A stretch of 11,085 nucleotides of DNA from DATFRX01 sp035630615 (GCA_035630615.1 DASQKI010000002.1:1-11085), one strand, 5' to 3'; shown: positions 1 to 6,889, counted from the first letter of the stretch. The notes: generated from the letters alone by a model not told the origin. Made by a program: numbers and translations.

Positions 1-1421
1 CCGGGGGAGACCACGTTCGTGGGCGTGTCGAGCCGGCCTCCGGCCGAGAGGGCCACCTCCCCGAAGCGGGCCAGGGTGAACACCTCGGTGACCGTGAGCT
101 CCTGGGCGACGCTGGTCGACATGCCTTCGAGGCTCTCCCAATCGGCCATCGCGGTGACCGGCAGCGATGCGCTCGTTGGTGTGACCGTAGCGCCGCTGTC
201 GCAAACCGCGGCCGAGGTCACGTCGGTGATCTCCGTGAGGTTGCTGAACTCTGTCGCGCGGCCGGTCACCCGCACCACGTCACCGGTCGCGACCGGCACG
301 GCGGTGTTGAACACGAAGATGCCTTCGGAGCTGGCGGGATCGGAGTCGGCGTCCGCGTCCTCTTCCTGGACGTAGTAGCCGCCGAACTGTCCGGCGCGCT
401 GATAGTCGCCCACGACGACACCTTCGATCGTGACCGTGGCGCCGGACATCGGCGTGCTGGCACCCGTGCCCTGGACGTCGTGGATGGCAGTCGCCGCCGC
501 CCCGCACTGCGGTGTCGACGTGACCGTGACGGTCAGCTGACAGGAGCCGGTCTGTGGCGACGCGTCGTCGTTCGTGGCGACGATGGTCAACGTGTAGGTG
601 CCCGGCGGTGTCGCGTCCGACGCCGTGACGGTGGCCGTCGCGGTGCCACCGGGCTGCGTCGCCGCGGTGAACGCGGTGCGGCTGAACGTGCCGGGGTCGG
701 TGGGCGCGACGCCGTCGATCGAGATGTCGACCACGGTCCCGTTGGCGTCGGTCGCGCTGATCGCCGCATCGACTGGAGTGCCCTCGGTGGTGCTGACTGG
801 CGGTCCGCAGTTCGCCGCCGGCTGCAGGTGCACGCCGAGGCCGCCGAAGGTGTCGGTGGCGAAGCCGTCCCACTCGACGGACGGGTCGAACGCGTCCGTG
901 GGGATCGTGTCGCCGGCTTCGACCGTGGCCTTGCGCTGAAGGGTGTTGTCCGCGGTGCTGGTCAGGCCCGACCCCCACTCGGTGCCCGGATCGACCCCGA
1001 CCTGGCCGATCGAGTCGATGATCGTGCTGCCCTTACGCAGGACGATGGCGTCGTCGCCGTTGAACCAGCCGGCGCCGTTCGTCTGGTCGGCGACGGCAAG
1101 GATCGTCGGCGACGCAGAGGCTTGGGCGAGGACGAACACGTCGTCGTGGGCGACCGTCCCGGTGAGGCTGATCGTCAGCCCGGCGCTCGTACCGCCGTTG
1201 AAGAACATCTGCACGCTGTAGCCGCCGGCCGCGAGGTCGATCGGCGCGCCGGTGCCGTTGAAGATCTCCAGCGCCTTGTTGTTCGACGAGCCCTCGACGT
1301 ATTCGGAGAAGAAGAGCTCACTTGGCGCGGCTGCGGCCGGAGCGCTCGACACGACGGGCACACCAAAGACGACTGCTGAGGCCGCAACTACGGCGGCGAG
1401 GAACTTTCGTCGCAAATCCAC
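1..1421 (-). CDS. Secreted ExeM/NucH-family endonuclease, N-terminal part (runs off left edge)
   Basis: About 473 codons are visible on minus; the C-terminus, which should carry the endonuclease/exonuclease/phosphatase catalytic domain, lies outside the window. Residues 1-32 form a signal peptide: MDLRRKF, a hydrophobic run, then SSAPAAAA. A lamin-tail domain follows (about 34-150; FFSEYVEGSSNNKALEIFNG). Next is an Ig-like or cadherin-like segment (about 202-300). From about 303 an OB-fold-like segment begins (IHDVQG, later VTIEGVVVGDYQ and YYVQEEDAD). Near the left edge ESLEGM, LARFGEVALS and GGRLDTPTNVV are hallmarks of the ExeM/NucH family. Known members are exported DNases used for extracellular DNA degradation and phosphate or nucleotide scavenging. 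The start is uncertain: GTG at 1421, an in-frame GTG at 1439 and TTG at 1415 all lack a good Shine-Dalgarno; 1421 gives the best signal peptide. It follows the MASE1 gene by 72 bp on the same strand. Confidence 0.88.
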   Translation of the reverse strand, partial: MDLRRKFLAAVVAASAVVFGVPVVSSAPAAAAPSELFFSEYVEGSSNNKALEIFNGTGAPIDLAAGGYSVQMFFNGGTSAGLTISLTGTVAHDDVFVLAQASASPTILAVADQTNGAGWFNGDDAIVLRKGSTIIDSIGQVGVDPGTEWGSGLTSTADNTLQRKATVEAGDTIPTDAFDPSVEWDGFATDTFGGLGVHLQPAANCGPPVSTTEGTPVDAAISATDANGTVVDISIDGVAPTDPGTFSRTAFTAATQPGGTATATVTASDATPPGTYTLTIVATNDDASPQTGSCQLTVTVTSTPQCGAAATAIHDVQGTGASTPMSGATVTIEGVVVGDYQRAGQFGGYYVQEEDADADSDPASSEGIFVFNTAVPVATGDVVRVTGRATEFSNLTEITDVTSAAVCDSGATVTPTSASLPVTAMADWESLEGMSTSVAQELTVTEVFTLARFGEVALSAGGRLDTPTNVVSP

Positions 1422-1457
1422 GGCAGGCGAATCTGGCACAGACTACGCCGACCGACC

Positions 1458-1473
1458 AGGGCCGAACGGCCCT
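1458..1473 (-). terminator. Short perfect hairpin between MASE1 gene and endonuclease gene
   Basis: AGGGCC and GGCCCT form a 6-bp inverted repeat around a GAAC loop, inside the 72-bp gap between the two minus-strand genes. There is no T-run after it on minus, so it is at best a weak or factor-assisted terminator. It could also be a structure in the leader of the endonuclease mRNA. Confidence 0.25.
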
Positions 1474-1493
1474 TGCGATCCTCTTCCCGACCG

Positions 1494-2591
1494 TCATTCC
1501 CCGTCGTCGGACTGCGACGCGGTCGGCGGTGTCACCTGGAGGTGGATGTTGTTGTGATCCCGGCCGAGTCGCCCGAGCAGGGTGGTGAGCTGGCTGACGG
1601 CCCGCTCGACCTGCTCGTGCGCGCTGTTTCGCTCCGCGATAATCGCCGCCAGCACCAGGGCGGTCAGGGCCATCGTGCCGTTGAAGGCCTGCAGCGTTGT
1701 CATGTTGGCGAACAGGTCGTGACGGGCGAATGGGCCGGAGTCGTTGGCGGCGGCGACGATCGCGACCGTCGAAGCGATGAGCGCACACGGCGCCGCACCG
1801 ATGATCTGGAATCGCAGGGCGGCCCAGATGAGGAACGGGAAGATCAAGAACAAGAGCTGGTACGAGCTCGTCATCACCACGATCGCGACCAGCAGCGTAC
1901 TGGTGAACAGACAGGCTGCCTCGAGCCATCGGTGCCAGGGAACGCCGCGAGGAATCCGGAGGTTCGTCCATATCACCAGGAGGAACGGTGTCACGACAAG
2001 GACGCCCATCGCGTCGCCGGTCCACCACACCGACCACGTGGACCAGAAGTCGGCCATCGCTATCGAGTCAGTGACCAGCAGCGCCCCCGTGCCGATCGAG
2101 GCGCTGATCAACATTCCGATCAGCGCACCGAGGGACACCAGCGCGACCGCATCGCGGCGGCGGTCGATCTCGATGCGGAAGCCCACCCGGCGCAATAGCA
2201 GGTAGGCGCACACCGGCGCGAGCGTGTTGCCAACCGTGATGAGCGGCGCGGCAAGGAGCGACGAACCGATCGTCGAATTGAGGACCAACGCGCCGAGTGC
2301 AATGCCTGGCCAGACGCGGAGTCCCAGCACCAGTAAGGCGAACAGCGCAACGCCGGTCGGTGGCCAGAGCGGCGTCACCTGGTCGCCCACCAGCTCCTCC
2401 ATGAGCCCCAACCTGGCGGTGAGGTAATAGACGACCGCCACCGCGAGCACGGGTGCCGCCGCCGCGGCATAGTGCCGGGTCGGCGAGCCACTCTGTTGTG
2501 GCTTCAGCGAGATGCGCAGGCTGCCAGCGACGGTCGCAACCACGGTCGCACCACGCTCGCGGGGACTAAGACTCACGCTATGAAGGATCAC
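1494..2591 (-). CDS. MASE1-domain integral membrane protein without output domain
   Basis: 365 residues from a GTG start, with AGGGG three bases upstream (short spacing); a later start is possible because the MASE1 part only begins near residue 40. About eight hydrophobic segments fill residues 41-320. MASE1 signatures are visible: PLWPPTGVALFALLVLG (74-90), RVWPGIALGALVLN (92-105), WWTGDAMGVLVVTPFLL (189-205) and FPFLIWAALRFQ (251-262). MASE1 is a membrane sensory domain usually fused to histidine kinase, GGDEF or PAS modules. Here the chain ends after a short, charged, coiled-coil-like tail (AERNSAHEQVERAVSQL, 319-335) and a polar end, with no kinase or cyclase. The next gene downstream encodes a secreted nuclease, so the output domain is not simply displaced by a frameshift. 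The ligand is unknown. It may act through a separate partner or be a degenerate receptor. Confidence 0.85.
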   Translation of the reverse strand: MILHSVSLSPRERGATVVATVAGSLRISLKPQQSGSPTRHYAAAAAPVLAVAVVYYLTARLGLMEELVGDQVTPLWPPTGVALFALLVLGLRVWPGIALGALVLNSTIGSSLLAAPLITVGNTLAPVCAYLLLRRVGFRIEIDRRRDAVALVSLGALIGMLISASIGTGALLVTDSIAMADFWSTWSVWWTGDAMGVLVVTPFLLVIWTNLRIPRGVPWHRWLEAACLFTSTLLVAIVVMTSSYQLLFLIFPFLIWAALRFQIIGAAPCALIASTVAIVAAANDSGPFARHDLFANMTTLQAFNGTMALTALVLAAIIAERNSAHEQVERAVSQLTTLLGRLGRDHNNIHLQVTPPTASQSDDGE

Positions 2592-2746
2592 CCGCCCCTG
2601 GGGTGGTGTCTAGTGGGCCACGCTCGACGACATCGGTGCAGGTCACGCTTTGGTATGAAGGTCGCGTTTGGTCGGCGCAGTACCTCACTAACCGCGACCG
2701 CCGGCGGCCTGAGCGTACGAGTCGCTCTGCTGGTCGGCGTCGCTGG

Positions 2747-2766
2747 GTAACAGTTACAGTCGGGCC
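2747..2766 (+). promoter_or_regulatory. Probable leaderless promoter -10 box overlapped by palindrome GTAACAGTTAC
   Basis: TACAGT (2755-2760) fits the actinobacterial -10 pattern TANNNT and is followed by exactly six bases before the A of the ATG at 2767. This is the spacing expected if transcription starts at the start codon. No Shine-Dalgarno precedes the ATG. The 11-bp palindrome GTAAC-A-GTTAC (2747-2757) overlaps the -10 box and could be a small operator. The promoter role is inferred from spacing alone. Confidence 0.45.
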
Positions 2767-3162
2767 ATGAGTCGCAGCGCGGCGGCCGCGACGCGGACGC
2801 ACGACTACGAGCGATCGTGGTTCGAACGGTGGGTGGAATCCGCGTACAACCTGGTCAGCAGCGAGCCCTTCTTCTACGTGTGCCTCGGCATCGTGCTGGC
2901 ATGGCTGGTGAGCGTGCCGCTGTGGACCGACCTCAAGTCGTGGCAAGTCGCGATCCATACCGTTGTCAGCGTGATCTCGCTCCTGCTCCTGGTGCTCCTG
3001 GAGAACTCCGGCCGGCGTGCCGGGGAGGCGGCACAGGAGAAACTCAACGTCATTGCCGAGGCGCTGGGCGACCTGATGCAGTCGCGAGCCGGTGACGATC
3101 CGTCCCTCGAGCAGTCCGTCCAACGGCTCCGCGACGCGGTCGGACTCGAAGAGCGCCACTGA
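2767..3162 (+). CDS. Low-affinity iron permease family small membrane protein
   Basis: 131 residues. After a polar N-terminus with the amphipathic FERWVESAYNLVSSEPF (19-35) come two membrane segments, about 35-53 (FFYVCLGIVLAWLVSVPLW) and 62-79 (AIHTVVSVISLLLLVLLE). These are followed by ENSGRRAGEAAQEKLNVIAEAL (79-100). The pattern of two helices, a W-containing loop, then a LLENS/LIQNT-type motif and a charged helix with KL(N/D) is typical of the bacterial low-affinity iron permease family (PF04120). These short proteins resemble part of yeast Fet4; direct transport evidence for the bacterial members is thin. The gene stands alone, divergent from the MASE1 gene (175-bp gap), and the start fits leaderless translation. 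No Fur-like 19-bp box was recognised. Confidence 0.75.
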   Translation: MSRSAAAATRTHDYERSWFERWVESAYNLVSSEPFFYVCLGIVLAWLVSVPLWTDLKSWQVAIHTVVSVISLLLLVLLENSGRRAGEAAQEKLNVIAEALGDLMQSRAGDDPSLEQSVQRLRDAVGLEERH

Positions 3163-3220
3163 CGGACCGGCGGCAACCAAATGCGAAACATCCGGCTAAG
3201 CGGCTGACGGCACCGACGAC

Positions 3221-3589
3221 ATGGTCGGCGTTGACAACGGGAGTGTGCTCGGGTTCGCTGCCATCGCGTCCGACCTTCGCATCCGGCAGCCCGATGATGA
3301 GGCCTCGCTCAAGGACTGGCGGCACGTCCACAACGAGATCATCCCGACCCATCTGCTGTCTCTGGACGACGTACGAGAACACCGCCGACAGGGGTTCGGC
3401 GAGGAGCTCTACGCGCGCGGGCTCGATCGGGCGCGGGAGTTGGGCGCGAAGGTGATCGTGACCGTCGTCCTCTCGTCCAACGAGGACGGTCTGCGCTTCG
3501 CCCACAAGCACGGGTTCGTCGAAGTCGAGCGATACGTGCTGCCGGGGGGAGTCCGTTTCCTGGATCGACCTGCGCCAGACCTAGACTGA
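3221..3589 (+). pseudogene. GNAT acetyltransferase remnant with internal deletion and C-terminal frameshift
   Basis: The open frame is 122 residues, but family members of this type are about 160-200. Residues 18-53 (DLRIRQPDDEASLKDWRHVHN onward to SLDDVREH) look like the N-terminus of an intact GNAT. Residues 55-108 (RRQGFGEELYARGLDRARELGA, then SSNEDGLRFAHKHGFVEVERYVLPG) are the acetyl-CoA-binding motif and the C-terminal half. The central strands that should separate them are absent, so the join near 3380-3390 looks like an in-frame deletion of roughly 40-50 codons. At 3544-3549 a run of six G shifts the frame. With five G the end would read YVLPGESVSWIDLRQT and stop at 3582-3584, matching the usual WIDLR ending of such proteins. 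The first 16 residues are probably not native. A functional product is unlikely. The deletion size is inferred from memory of the family. Confidence 0.7.
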
Positions 3590-3594
3590 CCCGC

Positions 3595-3777
3595 GTGCCC
3601 GACGTGCCGCCGGCTGTGATGCAGCTGGCGCAGCTTCGCGACGGTGACGCGCTACATCCCACGTGGACGCACGGCTCACTCGTCCACCGCATTCTGTCCG
3701 GCGACGGGGCGAAATGGCCGTGTCCCCTCGCGTCCGGACCGCGTTCATCGCATGGCGCGACGCACGACGAACGGTGA
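3595..3777 (+). CDS. Doubtful short ORF in gene-poor stretch, possible leaderless gene or fragment
   Basis: The 263 bp between the GNAT remnant and the NTF2-like gene contain no recognisable gene. The best candidate is a 60-codon frame from GTG at 3595 (VPDVPPAVMQLAQLRDGDAL...). Support is positional: TAGACT (3582-3587) matches the TANNNT -10 pattern and ends seven bases before this GTG, the usual leaderless spacing. The first half (to about residue 35, LVHRIL) looks protein-like. The rest is low in complexity and ends without a conserved feature, so this may be the head of a truncated gene. No family recognised. Confidence 0.25.
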   Translation: MPDVPPAVMQLAQLRDGDALHPTWTHGSLVHRILSGDGAKWPCPLASGPRSSHGATHDER

Positions 3778-3852
3778 TCCGCGCCAGCCGGACAGAGGTA
3801 CCGACCTGAATACTGCGGTCCTCCGCGTGGACGTTCGGCGCCGCCAAGTCCG

Positions 3853-4269
3853 CTAGATCCACCCGAGCTGTTGCATCGTGTCCCCGTCGTTCCAGATCTT
3901 CGTCATATGGCGGATCTTGTCGTCGTCGAAGGACATGTCGTAGACGTAGTCGGCTGCCACGCTCTTTCCGGTCGGTGGGACCGGACCTCCTTCGCCGGTG
4001 TGGGTCCCATGGAACACGCCATAGACCACGACCTTGTTTCGCGCCTCGTCCACGGCGAACGATCGGACCTCTGCGCGGCCGTCGGGCACGGGGGTGAGAA
4101 GACCCTTCATCCAGTCGGCATAAGCCTGGAGGCTGTCAACGCCCTCCAGGGCCGCTGCCTGGGCCGCAAATGTGGCGTTCGGATGACAGTGCTGCTCGCA
4201 CTTCGCCCATCCACCACCGGTCTCGCAGGCTTCGAAGAACGCTTCGGCGGTCTTTGCGATCTCAGTCAT
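3853..4269 (-). CDS. NTF2-like / SnoaL-type small polyketide-cyclase-fold protein
   Basis: 138 residues from ATG at 4269. This start is chosen because AAGGAGG lies five bases upstream, whereas an in-frame upstream extension to 4323 has no such site. The protein begins MTEIAKTAEAFFEACETGGG. It contains CHPNATFAAQAAALEGVDSL (28-47), a middle LQAYADWMKGLLTPVPDG (47-64), FHGTHTGEGGPVPPTGKS (86-103) and ends KIRHMTKIWNDGDTMQQLGW (118-137). This layout is that of nuclear transport factor 2/SnoaL-like proteins, alpha+beta barrels with a hydrophobic pocket. Members act as isomerases, cyclases or hydrolases, and many have no known substrate. It is 126 bp downstream of the reductase gene on the same strand, so it may be read from the same transcript, but it has its own strong ribosome binding site. 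Substrate not predictable. Confidence 0.85.
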   Translation of the reverse strand: MTEIAKTAEAFFEACETGGGWAKCEQHCHPNATFAAQAAALEGVDSLQAYADWMKGLLTPVPDGRAEVRSFAVDEARNKVVVYGVFHGTHTGEGGPVPPTGKSVAADYVYDMSFDDDKIRHMTKIWNDGDTMQQLGWI

Positions 4270-4395
4270 CGTCCCCTCCTTCCGCTGATCTTCCCTGTCT
4301 ACGCCCGCGTACCTACGGCGCACAGGGTCGAAGGTCCCCGCGCCGCCAATAGCGATCTGACGCCGTCGACGGCACGGCCGGACAGCGTCGCACCG

Positions 4396-5337
4396 TCAGG
4401 CGGATCGACCCGTGAGCCGCCGGTGTGCGGACGCGGCCACCACGAGGTCTTCCCACGGCATACCGACGCTCTTGAACACTCGCGGTCGGTCGCGGTCCAC
4501 GCCCGCTCGCCCGGTGGCCAGCGCCGACAAGCTGACGAGCGCATCGGAGTCGAGGAATCCCGCCTCGATGGCCAACACGACGTCGCCCGCTTCGCGTGTC
4601 GCCGCGTTTTGCTCCTCGACGACAACGGTGGCCCGGCCGAGCAGTTCGGCCGGCAGCTCGCGCCGATCGGGTTCGTGGGAGCCGACGGCCACGACGCATG
4701 CTTCGTCTCGTACCCACCGATCGTTGATGACCGGCTCGGCCGCCGAGGTCGCACACACGACAAGGTCGGCCTCCGCGACCGCGTCCGCGTCGCCCACCGC
4801 GGCGGCGATGCCCGTCGCCGCCACTCGGTCGACGAACGCGGCAAGCCGCCTCCGGTCGCGGCCGACCACGGTCACGTCGGAAATCGGTCGGATCGCCCGC
4901 AGCGCCTCGATGTGGCCGAATGCCTGCGGGCCGGAGCCGAAGACGACGACCCGGGCCGCGTCGGGCGTCGCGAGCAGGTCGGCAGCGACTGCTGAGATCG
5001 CCGGAGTACGCAGCGCGGTAAGCGCCGTGCCGTCGAGCAGGCAGGCAGGCGACAATGTCTCGGCGTCCATCAGCACGTAGACCGCCTGGATCCGGGGCCG
5101 ACCGATCTCGGGGTTGGCTGGCGCGACGGAGGCCACCTTCACACCGGCGTCAGAGCCGACCTCGGACGGCATCAAAAGCAGATGGCCCCGAGACATCGGC
5201 ACGGCCACCCGCGGCGGATCGTGCGCCGGGTCGAATCCGCCGACGAGCGCGGATCGAACAGCGTCGATGGCGTCGGCCATCGACAGCAAGTCGCCCAGCT
5301 GAGCCGCGTCGATCCACGGGACGGACGGCGCGCTCAT
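4396..5337 (-). CDS. Ornithine cyclodeaminase/mu-crystallin family reductase, probable delta1-pyrroline-2-carboxylate reductase
   Basis: 313 residues, the normal family length. Family motifs in order: lysine in GVKVAS (65-70), LTALRTPAISAVAADLL (106-122), Rossmann dinucleotide site VVFGSGPQA (131-139) followed by VVGRDRRR (157-164), VCATSAAEPVI (194-204), the acidic VGSHEPDRRELP (218-229) and VFKSVGMPWEDLVVA (287-301). The family includes ornithine cyclodeaminase, alanine dehydrogenase, ketimine reductase and NAD(P)H-dependent delta1-pyrroline-2-carboxylate (Pyr2C) reductase. The ATG overlaps the stop of the upstream proline racemase superfamily gene (ATGA, 5334-5337), implying translational coupling. 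That pairing is established for trans-3-hydroxy-L-proline breakdown, where the dehydratase product Pyr2C is reduced to L-proline. I therefore prefer Pyr2C reductase over true ornithine cyclodeaminase. The sequence alone does not prove the substrate. Confidence 0.88.
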   Translation of the reverse strand: MSAPSVPWIDAAQLGDLLSMADAIDAVRSALVGGFDPAHDPPRVAVPMSRGHLLLMPSEVGSDAGVKVASVAPANPEIGRPRIQAVYVLMDAETLSPACLLDGTALTALRTPAISAVAADLLATPDAARVVVFGSGPQAFGHIEALRAIRPISDVTVVGRDRRRLAAFVDRVAATGIAAAVGDADAVAEADLVVCATSAAEPVINDRWVRDEACVVAVGSHEPDRRELPAELLGRATVVVEEQNAATREAGDVVLAIEAGFLDSDALVSLSALATGRAGVDRDRPRVFKSVGMPWEDLVVAASAHRRLTGRSA

Positions 5338-6353
5338 CGGAGTACGAAGCCGGTGCCGACAACGTCGCGCGGGTCGAGGACGAACCGGTGCTCGCCGGTC
5401 CGATAGGCCATGCCCTCGACCTCTGGCAGCACAGCTGGCCGACCCGCCGCGGTCGTCTCACCCACCACGCGGCCGCGGAATGTCGTACCGACGATCGAGT
5501 CGTGCGTCAGCACCCGCTCCTCGCCGACCCGTCCATCTGCCACGAGCAGGGCCAGCCGAGCGGCCGTACCGGATCCGCACGGCGACCGGTCGACCTGTCC
5601 ATCGGCGAACACCGTGACGTTGCGCTGACGGATGCCGTCGACCGTCTCGCCGAGGTCGTCGTAGAGGATCGTGCCGTAGATCCCGGACAGCCGCGGATCC
5701 TCCGGATGCCGTGCGGCGTCGGTCCCCTCGAGCGCGGCCTTGATCTCACGTCCGAGCGCGATCAGCTCGGTGTAGCACTCGGGCGTCACGGCCAGCCCGG
5801 CGTCGGATGCACGGACCGAGCTGTAGATCGCGCCGCCGTAACTCACATCGACGAGCAGGTCACCGCACGTGGCCGCCACGGGGACGTCGCGGGCCAGCAC
5901 GTACGACGGCACGCTGCCGAAGGCGACTCGCTCCACCTCGCCAGATCGGCACGTAACCCGGGCGATTACGCGTCCGGACGGTACGTCGATGACGACGTCG
6001 GTGGGGCCGTCGGGCTTGGCCTCGACCCGACCGGTCTCGACGGCCCAGACACCCAGCGCGATCGTGCCGTGCCCGCACGCGGTCGAGTAGCCGTCCTTGT
6101 GCCAGAACAACACGCCGAGGTCGGCGTCCCCGTCATCGGGTGGCACCAGGTAGCAGCCGTACATGTCGGCGTGGCCGCGGGGCTCGTGGCACAACAGCCG
6201 GCGTACCGCGTCGATCTCCTTGCTACGGCGAGCCGTCTCCCGGCGATCACGGACGGAGGTGCCCTCGACCGTCGGCCCACCACTCGTCACGATCCGAAAC
6301 GGCTCGCCAGCCGTGTGGTAGTCGGTCGCGGTGACCTCGATCGAGCTGCCCAT
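5334..6353 (-). CDS. Proline racemase superfamily enzyme (hydroxyproline epimerase or trans-3-hydroxyproline dehydratase)
   Basis: 339 residues from ATG at 6353 with GGAGG five bases upstream. Signatures: DYHTAGEPFRIV (11-22), HADMYGCYLVPP (61-72), first catalytic cysteine C93 in STACGHGTIALG (90-101), SYGGAIYSSV (171-180), and second catalytic cysteine C259 in DRSPCGSGTAARLALL (255-270). Two cysteines acting as acid/base pair are typical of proline racemase and 4-hydroxyproline 2-epimerase. Dehydratases usually replace one with Ser or Thr. Yet the surroundings (VLFWHKDGYST...CGHGTIALG, QVDRSP-GSG, RTGEHRFVLD, GTGFVLR) resemble the vertebrate/bacterial trans-3-hydroxyproline dehydratase branch, and the coupled downstream gene is an OCD-family reductase. 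Activity is therefore ambiguous. Cytoplasmic, probably homodimeric or single-chain two-domain as in the family. It is divergent from a RidA gene. Confidence 0.9.
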   Translation of the reverse strand: MGSSIEVTATDYHTAGEPFRIVTSGGPTVEGTSVRDRRETARRSKEIDAVRRLLCHEPRGHADMYGCYLVPPDDGDADLGVLFWHKDGYSTACGHGTIALGVWAVETGRVEAKPDGPTDVVIDVPSGRVIARVTCRSGEVERVAFGSVPSYVLARDVPVAATCGDLLVDVSYGGAIYSSVRASDAGLAVTPECYTELIALGREIKAALEGTDAARHPEDPRLSGIYGTILYDDLGETVDGIRQRNVTVFADGQVDRSPCGSGTAARLALLVADGRVGEERVLTHDSIVGTTFRGRVVGETTAAGRPAVLPEVEGMAYRTGEHRFVLDPRDVVGTGFVLR

Positions 6354-6417
6354 CCGACCTCCTCACGCCATCGCTGCCACAAAGACACTAGCGAGGCGGC
6401 TGGCCGAGCCGGCGACC

Positions 6418-6459
6418 GATCACGAGTGCCCAAAATGAGGCAGCCGAACGTGATCACGA
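6418..6459. promoter_or_regulatory. Candidate operator: palindrome CGTGATCACG plus repeated GATCACGA half site
   Basis: The 143-bp region between the divergent racemase-like and RidA genes contains the perfect 10-bp palindrome CGTGATCACG (6449-6458). A second copy of GATCACGA lies at 6418-6425, repeating 6452-6459 at a 34-bp offset (about three helical turns) on the same face. The pair could be a site for a dimeric or cooperatively binding regulator of both directions. No regulator gene is in the window. The function is inferred. Confidence 0.35.
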
Positions 6460-6496
6460 ACACCACCAGGTCGTGGGCGCATGACAGCCTGCCGAC

Positions 6497-6889
6497 ATGA
6501 CAATCACTCGCCACAATCCCGCCGTCGTGTTCCCTGCGTACCGGAGCTACGCGCACGCCGTCGAGGTGCCCGCTGGGGCGCGGACGCTGTACATCAGCGG
6601 CGTCAATGGGTACGAAGCCGACGGGGTCACCATGCCGACGGACTTCGCCGCGCAGGCCAGACTCGTCTGGCGTCACCTCGGAACGATCCTCGAGTCCGCC
6701 GGCATGGGCTACGCAGATCTCGTCTCGCTACGGTTCTTCCTTGCGTCTGCGGCGGACGACCCCGTCAACGTCGAGATCCTGAGCGCCCATCTGGGCGACA
6801 CCGCCGCCGCCCGCACCGTGGTGGTCCAGCAACTGTTGGAACCTGGCTGGCTGGTGGAGATCGAGGGCATTGCCGCGAAGGTGGACTGA
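6497..6889 (+). CDS. RidA/YjgF/UK114-family enamine/imine deaminase
   Basis: 130 residues, the usual length. Begins MTITRHNP and has VPAGARTLYISGVNGYEADG (24-43), FAAQARLVWRHLGTILESAGMGYADLV (50-76) and the diagnostic end AARTVVVQQLLEPGWLVEIEGIAA (104-127). R106 and E121 sit where the catalytic arginine and nearby glutamate occur in active RidA proteins. This suggests a working deaminase rather than a binding-only homologue. RidA trimers hydrolyse reactive enamine/imine intermediates from amino acid metabolism to keto acids and ammonia in the cytosol. It is divergent from the racemase/OCD pair, whose expected intermediate delta1-pyrroline-2-carboxylate is itself a cyclic imine, so co-function is plausible. 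No Shine-Dalgarno is visible before ATG 6497; an ATG at 6481 is in a different frame that lacks the family sequence. Confidence 0.9.
   Translation: MTITRHNPAVVFPAYRSYAHAVEVPAGARTLYISGVNGYEADGVTMPTDFAAQARLVWRHLGTILESAGMGYADLVSLRFFLASAADDPVNVEILSAHLGDTAAARTVVVQQLLEPGWLVEIEGIAAKVD

Noticed and set aside
480..1379. 299-codon plus-strand frame opposite the nuclease gene
   Set aside because: Arginine- and glycine-rich shadow; the minus frame has a signal peptide and lamin-tail domain.
4362..4373. 12-bp palindrome GCCGTCGACGGC downstream of the OCD-family gene
   Set aside because: Short, GC-rich, no T-run; expected by chance in such DNA, so not called as terminator or operator.
3871..4995. 374-codon plus-strand frame opposite the NTF2-like and OCD-family genes
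   Set aside because: No recognisable domain; the minus-strand genes have clear motifs and ribosome binding sites.
5055..6500. Very long plus-strand open frame (481 codons) opposite the racemase-like gene
   Set aside because: Composition is R/G/D/H-rich with no family motif; it is the antisense shadow of well-supported minus-strand genes in high-GC DNA.
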